Assembly (NCBI GenBank): GCA_034359265.1 | Contig: CP136890.1 | Location: 97,923,501-97,987,500 of the forward strand | DNA from: Canna indica | Taxonomy: Eukaryota; Streptophyta; Magnoliopsida; Zingiberales; Cannaceae | DNA length: 64,000 bases | Direction: 5' to 3' | Shown: positions 45,877 through 56,669 of the stretch, one piece after another | Layout of the letters: each line of letters opens with the position of its first letter | How positions within the stretch are numbered: the first letter of the stretch is position 1 | Position numbers and translations under genes: made by a program | The notes under the pieces: model-generated | What the model was told of the DNA's origin: nothing | The model's input: only the letters and a program-made list of their open reading frames with translations | Databases searched by the model: none

Positions 45877-46551
45877 ATGGATCCGCCGAAATATAACATC
45901 CCACCGGACAACTATATTCCGCCGGAATTTGACATTCCGCCGGAAGATAACATTCCGCCGACGTTAGGCGTCGCCACCGGGGAGCCTTACGTCGCCGGCA
46001 CCACCGCCGAAGCCATGTACCACCACCAGCAGCTCCAGCCGGAATTTGGCATTCCCCCGGAGTGCGACATTCCGCCGGAAGATAACATTCCGTCGGTGTT
46101 AGGCGTCGCCGGCACCACTGCCGACGCCATGTACCACGAGAAGCTGTACCACCGGCAGATCGAGCAGTTCCAGCAGCACTATCAGCAGCAGCAGCTCCGG
46201 ACGTTCTGGGCCGACCAGTACCGCGAGATCGAGCAGACCACTGACTTCAAGAAAAAGAAACACAACCTGCCTCTCAAGTGCATCAGGGATATCATGCACG
46301 CCGATGAGGACGTTCACATGATCGCCGCCGAGACGCCCGTGCTCTTCAGCAGGGCATGCGAGATGTTCATCCTCGAATTAACCATGCGGTCGTGGGCTAT
46401 CGCCCAGAAGGACAATCTTCGCCGCACCTTGCGGAGAAACGACATAGCAACCGCCATCGCCAGCGCCAATGCCTTCGAATTCCTCCAGGATCGTGTGCTC
46501 AGAGTTGACCGGAAGAAAGAGGTGCCGCCGTCGACCGACACGATGGCCTAG
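45877..46551 (+). CDS. NF-YC-like histone-fold transcription factor (divergent)
   Basis: A single exon of 224 residues, as usual for plant NF-YC. The C-terminal half holds the NF-YC histone fold: LPLKCIRDIMHADEDVHMI, AAETPVLFSRACEMFILEL, TMRSWAIAQ and RRTLRRNDIATAIA. NF-YC pairs with NF-YB, and the dimer with NF-YA binds CCAAT boxes. Family members normally read LPLARIKKIMKADEDVRMI; here the A-R-I-K-K basic cluster is replaced. The N-terminus is unusual, with repeated xxIPPE motifs (YNIPPDNYIPPEFDIPPEDN) and an internal duplication of about 40 residues, each ending G(T)TA(E/D)AMYH. A Gln/His-rich segment precedes the fold. The frame is intact. It could be a rapidly evolving lineage-specific NF-YC. 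Confidence 0.85.
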   Translation: MDPPKYNIPPDNYIPPEFDIPPEDNIPPTLGVATGEPYVAGTTAEAMYHHQQLQPEFGIPPECDIPPEDNIPSVLGVAGTTADAMYHEKLYHRQIEQFQQHYQQQQLRTFWADQYREIEQTTDFKKKKHNLPLKCIRDIMHADEDVHMIAAETPVLFSRACEMFILELTMRSWAIAQKDNLRRTLRRNDIATAIASANAFEFLQDRVLRVDRKKEVPPSTDTMA

Positions 46552-47815
46552 TACTCTGCCCAGCAGCAGGAGCATCAGCAATGAGAGTTTTGTGAATCCT
46601 CTTCACATTGTATTCTTTGCCCAGAGTTTTAGCTCTCTTAACTGATAAGGAAATTTCTGCTGATACAATGTACGTACGTAGTATTCTTGGCAAAACTTAT
46701 TCTTAGAAGAAATTGCTCATCATATGTTCTTGTTTTGGGTTTGCACTGCTCCCCAACATTTGCCTATATCAAGTACTTCTGTTGAGCTATGGTTTGCAAG
46801 GCTTCATTGTGGATGGCTAATATGAGATTGAATGGAATTCTATTATGTCAGCCTGCATGGTTATGCTCTCGATTTACACGCATGCAGTGGGATTCATTTG
46901 ATGCACCAGGAATTATTCATTAAGCAATTATTTTGTCTCAACTGTTCGATAATTAATTACCATGGCTTTTTGATGCACCAATCTGTTGACGAAATAGGGT
47001 TGCAGTTTACGTTTTTCAAGATTTGGAGTTAACTGAGCATTGTGCATTGAGATATCATGATGAAAATGATACTTGTTCAAGTGTTCAACAGAGGTAACTG
47101 GGATTGAGCATTGAAATATGGACATCAATTAGCGGTGCATGTTTTATATGGGTATTCTTCTACTGATATCCATTGTATTTGATCATTCACTATGGAACAT
47201 TTGGTTCTCCGCAAATACAAATATTGTAAAAATTATTTACATGCAAAAGCAAATTAATACTCGTTATGGGTGAGTAAATTTTAAACAATTTAATTTTTGG
47301 TTTGATTAACGATTAAATTTTTTATAAGTTGTCGGTCTTCAATTCGGTTTGATAAATTAATCGAACTGTTCGATGATTTTACCGAAATAATTGAATTATA
47401 GTTTAAGTTAAATAAAATAAAAATTTATGTAGAATATTATATTTTGCCTAAGTGATCATTAAGATGTCATCTTTACATCAAAATGTACAAATAGTTATTT
47501 TATTCTATAATAATTGTAAGATATAGTTTAAGTTAGTAAAATTTATATGGAATAACATATATAATTTATATGAAACTTTGTTCAATTAGAGGTTTTTAGA
47601 AATGTAGAATAGATTTCACTTCAATTATGCAAGAAAACATCTCTAGCCTCTAGTTATTTGAATTGGGCGCAAAGGCTAACACAAAACACGGATGAAGCCT
47701 CCACCTCACACGTACGTGTCTGTCACAAACGGCATTAAATTGGGCTTATCTTACTCAATTAGATGGCGGAGATTATTTCAGCTTGCCGCTTCAAAGTCAA
47801 AACCCTAACCCTAAA
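46552..47815. other. NF-YC 3' flank and intergenic
   Basis: No gene supported. 47195-47260 resembles part of the remnant at 12393-12589, and 47270-47420 carries ttcggtttgat/atcgaactg motifs like those in other small elements. Confidence 0.4.
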
Positions 47816-48331
47816 TAGGGGTGACAACTTTATCCGCATCCGCTAACTAAAAATCGCATCCGCACCGTATCCGATTCGTATCCGCAAGTAAACACGGATA
47901 TGAATATGGATACAGATTTAGAAAATTTATATCCGCGCGGATATGGTGCATATACGAATATGACTGTGGATCCGCACCGCCTATCCGCATATTTGAATTA
48001 CTATTTTGCCTATATAGCTAGGTTATTAATATATATAAGGGCTTTATAATAATTTCATATCAAGATGAATTTTGAAGTATATTATATACTTATTTTGGAT
48101 CAATGAATTGGTAATTATTAATTTTTTTAATGATATATATTATTTTTAATATGTTTTTTTTATTAAAAACGATGCGGATACGGATGCAATGTGGATATCT
48201 GCATTTGAAGCGATGCGAATATGGATATATCCGTGACGGATACGGTGCGAATACAGATGTGCGAATATGGGATGCGGTGCGGATACAGATAATCCAATAT
48301 CTACACCGTATCCGATCTGTTGCCAGCCCTA
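47816..48331. mobile_element. 516-bp MITE with TAGGGGTGACAAC termini
   Basis: Left end taggggtgacaac; right end, inverted, tagggctggcaac. Subterminal parts consist of tatccgcatccg repeats on the left and complementary cggatacggtgcgg repeats on the right, so the element can fold back. Termini of this form are typical of hAT-type MITEs. A clear 8-bp target duplication was not found. Confidence 0.7.
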
Positions 48332-48344
48332 GCTAATCCTAAAA

Positions 48345-48485
48345 CCCTAGTCGTGTCGTCGACTCATTCTTCTCAATCCCCCGATCTATTTATAGAGTGA
48401 CCGAGACGTTTACTCCATCGCCGTCATCGATTCTTCATCCCCTTTCCATCCCCTGTCGTCGGATAATGTATGTTTTTCGTTTCTT
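48345..48485 (+). other. orphan gene 5' end (possible)
   Basis: cgatctatttatagagtgac (TATA-like) is followed by a pyrimidine-rich leader ending tcggataatg and an intron-donor-like gtatgttttt. No downstream exon was recognised before 52 kb. It may be a truncated gene. Confidence 0.25.
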
Positions 48486-50580
48486 TATCGATCAATCTAT
48501 TGGTTTCTTCTTCCCCGGCTAATGCTGGAGATGTGGCTAATGGTGATTGATCTTTATGATCTTGGCGGATTTTAGTGAGACTCCGGTCTATGATCTGATA
48601 ATGTTGTTACACACACTGAAGCCTCGCCCCCTCTAATCTACCTTTTGTCAACAAAAAACCATTCCTTTTCTGATTTTTTCTTCTAAGAAGACTCCCATTC
48701 GCCTGGTTTCTTCAAAGATTGCTATTTTAGTGTGTCGAACGCCGCATTTGATCTTGTTGAAGGGTTTGTTTCTAATTGAAATTGCTTATTTTTGATTGGG
48801 GATGATGCATTGATGAGATGAACACTTCCACTACCGTGAGCCTCTCTCACCAATTAAACGACTTCTCCTTCCACTGGGCTCCCTGTCTCTCTACTCTGCT
48901 TCAATTTTCTTTATTATTTTCTGAAACCGAATACTTTGTTGTGTTTGATACTTAAACATTCACAGTAATCCTCATCTAATTTGAATTTTTCAAGTATTTT
49001 ATGCACATGTTTTGTTGTATGATTCTTTTCAAAAATCCAAACTTGAACACTTCAATTTTTTATCAAAATGATCAATATTTTAATAGCATTATTTTTAATA
49101 AATAATCAAATAATAAAGTAAGATTAAATATATTTAACGATAAAGTGCTCTGGAGTTTATTAATATAGTTCAGTGTGAACCAAAATATGTGAATTTTGTA
49201 TATCTTGCAATTTAATGCATGAGAATCTCATTTGAAATAAAATATCATAAATTAGATTTATATTTCATTAACCAAACACCCTTTAGATAATATTTATTTT
49301 AGAGTTCATTAATTTCAACGCTCAATGGATTGTAATTTCGAAATATATTGTTCATTGCGAGTTATTTTATCTCATGTTGAATTTATATTAATGTACAATT
49401 CAATTAATTTTGCTTGAATAATTTTCTAAAATCATAACAATAATGGTAGTAGAAATTTTCAAGATAGATATTTTTAAAACTATAATTTGCCTAAAATGCT
49501 TCTAAGTTTATTTTTTAAAAATATCAAATGCATAATGATGGAAAATTTGGTATTGAGAATATTCTAAATATTAAAAAATAGGTTCTAATTTATAAATTTA
49601 TACTTGATTTTGAGAATTTTCATATATTTGTTATGAATCTAAAAGTTTGCTCATTTTGTATTCACGTTTAAATAAATAATAATATTTTTTTCTTAGTGAT
49701 GTGAAAGCATTTTCAATCACTGTAAATTCTTTGGAATGTTCATTTTAAATTTAAAAGCAATTGTAAAGATGAACATATAAAATTGGAGCAGCCAATTGGA
49801 AAATGGTATTGTGGGTCAAATTATTCTCGTGGACAGTTATCGAGATTGGGTCAAATTCAAAACTTTTAAATTTATAGTTAACTTGGGTTTTGAATCTTAA
49901 TTTCATATTTAATTATTTCTAATTAATAGTTAAACAAATTTATATATATACAGTTTGTTTGAGTTTTGAACTATTTATAATTAAATTTATATTTGGTTAA
50001 ACAAATTTTAAAATCCCTTATCATTATTTGTTGAAATTAATTGAAATTATATATATACCAATGTATCAAATTAGTCTATGAATTTAATTGAATTTACTCG
50101 ATTAAATTGGATTAATTATATAGTAAAATGTACGTACCTTTGAATGATTAGAAGAGTGTTTTGGTTATTTTTGTATTTGGTATTTTTTAAAGAGTGACAG
50201 AAAATGAAATTTATTTATTTATTTATTTTAAATTCTACTTGTTTATATTTGAATTCTATTTAAGTAAAGTTCAATACTCTTCATGAGGGCCTATTTAGAA
50301 TTGTTTTAGTTTTTTTAAAAAATAAGTTTTTATTTTTTATTTTTTTGAAAGTGCCTGGTTAATAAAATAATGGTATTTTCAATTTTGATGAAAGCAATAA
50401 AATTGATTTAAAAAAAATATTTTTGGGGTCGATGAAAATGCTCTTCGAGTTGAGAGCAATTGCGAAAATGCTACCATGATTTTAACTTGCAAAATTTGAT
50501 GTCGTCAAAATAATTTTAAAACACATTTTTTTCGTTATTTGGGTTAAAAAGAAAATGAAAATGGAGTCTGGTTTAGATTG
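48486..50580. other. AT-rich intergenic, no gene seen
   Basis: Long AT-rich region with scattered stops in all frames. No recognised repeat. Confidence 0.5.
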
Positions 50581-51232
50581 ATTAAGGGTGATTTTTACTT
50601 TTGAACTATTAAAAATACGATAAAAATATCGTTAAACTTTGTTTTATTCGACTTTTACCCTTAGACAAATGAAAATTGTTAAAAAAATATTATTATTTTG
50701 GATGAAATACTTAGTTAACAAACGACACTCATGACGTCAAATAATAATCAAATGACACTCTCTCTCAAGATCAGCAATAAAAAATAAAAAAGATTAAAAG
50801 TGAATTTTGCCCTCAAACTATTAAAAATATAGTAAAAATACTCCTGATTTTTTTTATCGATTTTTACATCTAGACAAACGAAAATTATTGAAAAATATCT
50901 TTATTTTGGACGAAATGTTCAACTAGCAAACGACACTAACGACATCTAATCACAAGTTGACACGTAGGACGGCAAATGACATTCCCTCTCTCAGTCAGCA
51001 ATAAATAATAAAAATGATTAAGAATAAATTTTGTCCTCGAATGATTGGAAATGGGATAAAAGTATTTCTAAACTTTTTTTGATCGATTTATACTATTAAA
51101 CAAACGAAAACTATGCCCTTATTCTAGTCGGAATACTCAGTTGGCAAACAACACTAATGTCGTCAAATCACAAGCTAACACGTATGATGTCAGATGACAT
51201 ACTCTCTCCCAATCAGCAATAAAAAATTAAAA
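50581..51232. repeat. three-copy tandem repeat, about 212-224 bp per unit
   Basis: Units start at 50581, 50793 and 51017. Each shares an opening like attaaxxgtgaattttgccctcaaact, a central acaaacgaaaattattg, then gcaaacgacactaa, and a closing ctctctcagtcagcaataaa. They are clearly diverged from each other. Non-coding. Confidence 0.8.
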
Positions 51233-52225
51233 AAACTAAACTACATTTCTAACGTGACAAATTTTTTTAAAATCTCTATATTACAATAGCACGACAAGAA
51301 TAATACTTTCACAGTTCTAACACATAAAAATCCTAAAACACTATCATATTATGCTTCTAATAAAAAATAAAACAATCAAACTAACAAAAACACATTAACT
51401 AAACTCTACTTACTCCTAACTTTTTGTATTTGTAATACACATTGATTGAGTTTAAAGCATATTACAAAATTAGCCTAATTGTCTATAATCTATAGTGACA
51501 AAATCTCATACTTCTATCAACATGTTGTACTAGGACTACGGAGGATGAGTTGATTCTCTGAGCCTTCGTTTTAAGAAAGAACGAAATTAGGTACATATTT
51601 TTAGAAAAACAAATTATCATAATAGAAATGTAATTAGTCGTTTGCTAATTCAATATTCCGTATAAAATAATTTTTTTAAAAATAATTTTAGTTTATTCAA
51701 AAATAATAAAAAAATCGATCCAAAAAGATTTAAAAATAATTTTATCTCATTTCCATGCAGGTACGAACATCATTAACCCTAGATTGTATAGGAATAGGAG
51801 TCAATTTTCTTCCTTCTCTGGTATCCTTTCCCCCTTTACTTTATTCTACAAACCCTGTATTTAGAGTGCCACTAAATTAGCCAACGACTGAGAAAGTTCA
51901 TATCTGCTTTTACTTTGTATGGCCAAGCAAGGGAAAAAATGCAAACAAATAAAGATGCATTTTTTAAGGAAATAGATGCAACTTCTTAAGATATTTTAAA
52001 ATGTGTTGTTTCATTCTCAGCAGATGAGCTCAACGTACTGTACAGTGGTCAATAGAAAACACAACAAGTTCCTGACACACCACCAGTCCACAGCCAAAAA
52101 AGGACTCCCTTCACATGCCGCACTGTTCTCCACCATCAACTCCAGCCCAAGCCAATAAGCCATAGTCATAGTCCCAGTCTTCAACTCTTCTTCCCAATAT
52201 CTTCTCTGATAACACATCTCCATCA
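51233..52225. other. intergenic, upstream of MYB-CC gene
   Basis: No gene supported. A short antisense frame at 52017-52310 is not convincing. gtagtccaataaaatatag near 52226 may hold CCAAT and TATA-like elements for the next gene. Confidence 0.35.
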
Positions 52226-52501
52226 GCCACGGTAGTCCAATAAAATATAGAGATAGAAAAGTGTGGATTGAAAGCTCCAAGCTTTCTTCTATTGGTTCAT
52301 AGCCATACAAGGGACAAATCCCACCTCACGCTGCGACCCCAAGCACAACGTAACCACCGGGAGCTAAGAGCCAAAAAGCCACCACCTTTCCCCTTCTCTC
52401 TACGCCTCCTCTCTGCTTCTTCAAAGTGCGCTTCCAATCCTTTTGATCCTGTTCGCCTTTCTGTTCGCCCTTCGAGGATCGCCTTTCCACCAAAAAGGAG
52501 G

Positions 52502-55500
52502 ATGTTTTCTGGTCTGATCCACCGCCCGGACGCTTGTATCCCGCCGGAGGAGGCCCACGGCCCCAGCCTAGTCATGACGGCGGACCCCAAGCCGCGCCTC
52601 CGGTGGACGGCCGACCTCCACGAGCGCTTCGTCGACGCCGTCGCCCAGCTCGGCGGCCCCGAAAGTTGGTGCCTTTTTCGCATTTAATTGCAAGTGTTGT
52701 CTGATTTTCCATCGTAGAAGAGTTCAAGGCGGGAGCTTGTGATGCGATTTCTGTGTAGTTTTGAAATCGCTTCGCCGGCTCTCTGGTTTTCTCGCTGGTG
52801 TTCCTTCCTCTTGACCCAAGTTCGGCTACTTTTTTCCTTACCATTTTGTTGGTGTCCTTTCATACAGAAGTTGAAAGGCGTGATCTTGAGGACTGTTTCC
52901 TTCTTTGCTTTGTGATAACTGCAATAAACATATGAGCATGCATGCTTGTTTTAATGAGTGGCAATTCATTTATTCACATCTATATTTTTTTCCTTGTGCT
53001 TCCTGGAATTAGACTGCTTAAGCTTGTTGAACCAGTGCCTTATATCTTAGGGTTTCTTTTCAAAAAAAAATTATACAACTGATCTACGTATATTTTCTTG
53101 TAAATGAAACCTCAATCATAATATTTTGTTTCCCACTTATTATGTAGCATATGTTTTTCTCTGTTCATTTTTAGCTCCAATGATTATGGATGCCATCTTA
53201 ATGATGGAGTAATCACTCTTTCTTTCTACAAGCTTATTCCATCTGCCCTAAATGTATGCCCAAATTACTGTACAACATTTTAATATTGTTTCTTTGGTTT
53301 AAAATATTGGTTCTAGATATCTTATGTCTGCAATGTGGTGAATTTTGTAGAGGCAACACCAAAGGCTATCATGAGAACAATGGGTGTTAAAGGGCTTACT
53401 CTTTTTCACCTGAAGAGTCATCTTCAGGTATTCCAAGACATGTTGAATTTCCTCATTCATGAAGCTCTTATGAGTTCTTTTTTATTTGCTAAAAGCTTAA
53501 TTTATTTTGCACCAAAATACTTACATTTTCCATTGTCTTTTGCAGAAGTACAGACTTGGAAAGCAATCAGGCAAAGAAATGACTGATCAACCAAAAGACG
53601 GTGAGCCACATCTTTCTGGTTGTTATACATGTTGCACAACTCATAACTGGATCCTACCAAACGTTCTAAAAGCTTGATAGAAAACTTGTATGTATATAGA
53701 GGAATTTGCATTCTCATCTTCATCAACTCTTGGTGTCTTGGAAGGAAAATTAAGTTCCTGTGACAGTCCGAGGTTCCTTCGCTGGTTTTATTTTAGTCGT
53801 CGTAAAAGCAACTTTGCTTTTTTGTACCCAGCCCCTTTGGCATTTCTTCACCTGATAAATTATATATATAAAAACTATTGATTCTTTGTATCTTGAATCT
53901 CAGCAGCTTCCTACCTTTTAGAGAATACAAATAGCGGTGCTTTATCTCCTAGAGTGCCTACTCCTGATGTAAATGAGTAAGCAATGTTGATTCCAACTGA
54001 AAGCTAAGCTTGAGCTATCAGTGCAGATCATTGACATCATTGGTGCTTCTTCTTTTAGGGGCCCCGAAGTCAAAGAAGCACTGAGAGCACAGATGGAAGT
54101 TCAGAGAAGATTGCATGAACAAGTGGAGGTAACTAACTATTATTTTCTTTGATTTTTTTTTAGTTTTAACCTCTCTTCGATATGTTCCACTTCATTCTCA
54201 TGTTGGCCTCACTACAAAGAAGTGTATTGCATATAAAAAATTCTCCTGCTTTCTACCTGATATATATGCTCATGTCTACATATATGGGATGTACATACAC
54301 ATCTTATATAATGATACATGCTTTTGTTAAATATCATATATGCATAGAAGTAAGGTTTAAAATCTCGGTCGGTACGGTACGGTAAGTCCGGTATTTACCG
54401 GTTTTTTAGGTTTCCGGTATACGATATACCCGGTATTTGAAAAAACCGGGTATATTGTGTATACCGGGCGGTATATGGCGGTATGATGCCATATACCGCC
54501 CGGTATGGGCGGTATATGGCTCATACCGCCCGGTATGGGCGATACCGGGCGGTATGTCACGAAAAAAAAAAAACGGCCGGTATGCATTTTCATACCGGTC
54601 CGTACCGTGTGTCGGTACAGTACGGTACCGGTACCGGTACAGTACGGTACCGGTACCGGTACCGAGATTTTAAACCATGCATAGAAGTATATCGTGTGCA
54701 CATATCAAATTGTTTACTGTTTATATTTTGTCGTGTTGTATCAAATCATTTTTCATTAGTGATAATAATTGTTATGGTAAAGGCAAACAGAGTCAAGGAC
54801 TCATAAGAAATAATCACAGGAAAATATTACAAGTGCCAACACAGGGTTCTCTACGAGTTAGCTTTAATATGTAGATCAAGGTTAGACTTCTTCAAATTTT
54901 GTTTAGCTTTTGTGAGCCTTGCCCTTGAACCCGCAACGGGTCTGCTACCCCGTGCATTACTTGTAAACTTAGCGGGGATTTCAACTATGTGAATTTGGGG
55001 TATTTTAGAAGTATCTTTTGAGATGTGTGCCATGAAACTAACAAATATATCACCTAGTACCTTAAGCTATTTAGTAAGAACTAGTAATCAATTTAAGCTA
55101 CTTTGCTAGCCATAATCACACATTTTCTCTATCTTTACTGTTTTTATGTCAGCGGAGAATATCTAATCCTATTAGCTCTATTTACTATCAGCTCAAACTA
55201 AGCATTTTGTTTGCTACTTAATCAGGTTCAGAAGCACATGCAAATTCGAACAGAAGCTTACGAGAAGTACATTGACACCTTATTGGCAAAGGCATATAAG
55301 ATAGCATCAGAGCAAATTGCATTGAATTGCTTCAGCACAGCAGAGCATGAACTTCCAGACATGACAAGCAGAATTTTTTGCTCCCCTGCTGATTCATTGA
55401 CTCCATCTGCCCTTCACCAGGTACCAGCAAATTCGATCAACTTCCAAAGCCCCGGTTGCAGGATTTCTCCACCATCAGGCATCGAAGGCCAGTTCTTCTA

Positions 55501-55537
55501 TCAGAAGCCACCAGAGCTAAAGAACAGACAGTGCTGA
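52502..55537 (+). CDS. MYB-CC (PHR1-like, PHL) transcription factor
   Basis: Six exons join in frame: 52502-52664, 53351-53427, 53546-53600, 53904-53976, 54059-54128 and 55226-55537, giving 249 residues. Residues ~25-85 form the single GARP-type MYB repeat (KPRLRWTADLHERFVDAV, GGPEKATPKAIMRTMGVKGL, TLFHLKSHLQKYRLGK). Residues ~113-150 form the MYB-CC coiled coil (LRAQMEVQRRLHEQVEVQKH, MQIRTEAYEKYIDTLL). Such proteins bind P1BS-type sites as dimers and regulate phosphate or vascular responses. Which PHL subgroup this belongs to is not settled here; the coiled coil looks nearest to PHL11-like members from memory. LTLFHLK has F where Y is usual. Exon 4 has a tandem acceptor. Intron 5 (about 1.1 kb) holds a MITE. 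Confidence 0.9.
54354..54676. mobile_element. foldback MITE in MYB-CC intron 5
   Basis: A perfect 16-bp terminal inverted repeat ggtttaaaatctcggt lies at 54354-54369 and, inverted, at 54661-54676. The 13-mer atgcatagaagta flanks both sides (54340-54352, 54677-54689), with one extra base on the left. The interior is built of cggtatgggcggtat- and ggtaccggtacc-type palindromic motifs. The spurious ORFs over it come from this repetition. Confidence 0.85.
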
Positions 55538-56669
55538 AAGTACCAAAGCTTGCCTAAAAAGGTGCATGAAACTTGAGTAGGAAAACTTAGTTTGATCATT
55601 GGGATTAAATGATGCCTCCTAGTAAGATCATTGTGAGAACTATTGGCACAGTTCAGATCGAAAATTGTTTTGAGGTGGTTCTTATGTGCTCATTTACTAT
55701 GTTCTATGAATCATGGTTGATAGTTGTACGATTATACTGTGCGGCAAATTTGATCCATCAATTTGGTTCTCGGGGAACTGGCAGATATATGTTATATCAT
55801 TTCTCCACGATATAATTTCATTATCAGAATTTGAACCTTGCATAGTAAAGAATAGTCATTTAAGCCCCCAGTCCATTTTCCTTTCACTAGGCAAGCCAAG
55901 GGAGATAAATAGTTCTTTGGTCCTAAAAAATATAGAAAATCTATCTCTATATATCGAGGTCTCCTTGCACTTGGTCCTAAAATGCTCTTCCATATATGTT
56001 GACCTTCAACACAGGGTAACTTATATGGAAGGTGATTGCAAATAGGACCAAATGTATAAAGCCATCTGAAAATTGTAACTTTTTTGCAATTATCGACAAA
56101 TTTTTGTAATTAGGATCGACATGTAGGAAGGTTTAATTTTTTTATCTTCTTGGATAATAATATAAAAATAGATAGAGTTACACACTAGGTCAGCTATGTG
56201 AAATGTTTCCTTATCATGGAGCTTCGCAAAAATTTAGTTGCATACTTATTATTATTATGTATACATTAAGCAAATATTTATTTTGTTTACTGATCTCGAA
56301 TTAAAATTCAACCATGGCTGGTATTTGTAGATATATGTTGTTTTGTCTTCTATTAGAGTTAGAACTCAATACTCTCAACAAGCAAACCCATTGGGATTAG
56401 TCATGGTTCAGAGAAAAATAATAAAGATTAGTCATGTTTTACAGTACTGCAAATAGTATTGTGTAATCACAATGTGAGAAAATTCATGTAGCAAATGACC
56501 AATGAAATATTTTCCTTGGAAAACCACCCATGGCCTTGCAACTTCAACAACACCCCACCAACAATGTATCAGTTACACTAGAGGTTAAGTATCAAAGCCT
56601 CCTAATCAGATAAATTACTGCCACAAATACAGACATGTTGCCTATTGTACAGGTTTTTTGAAACAAAGG
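55538..56669. other. 3' flanks of convergent MYB-CC and hydrolase genes
   Basis: Probable 3' UTRs of two convergent genes plus AT-rich spacer. Nothing else recognised. Confidence 0.45.

Noticed and set aside
47801..47815. Telomere-like aaccctaaccctaaa
   Set aside because: Only about two repeats; too short to call an interstitial telomere tract.
54437..54806. Overlapping ORFs on both strands in MYB-CC intron 5
   Set aside because: Produced by the palindromic interior of the MITE.
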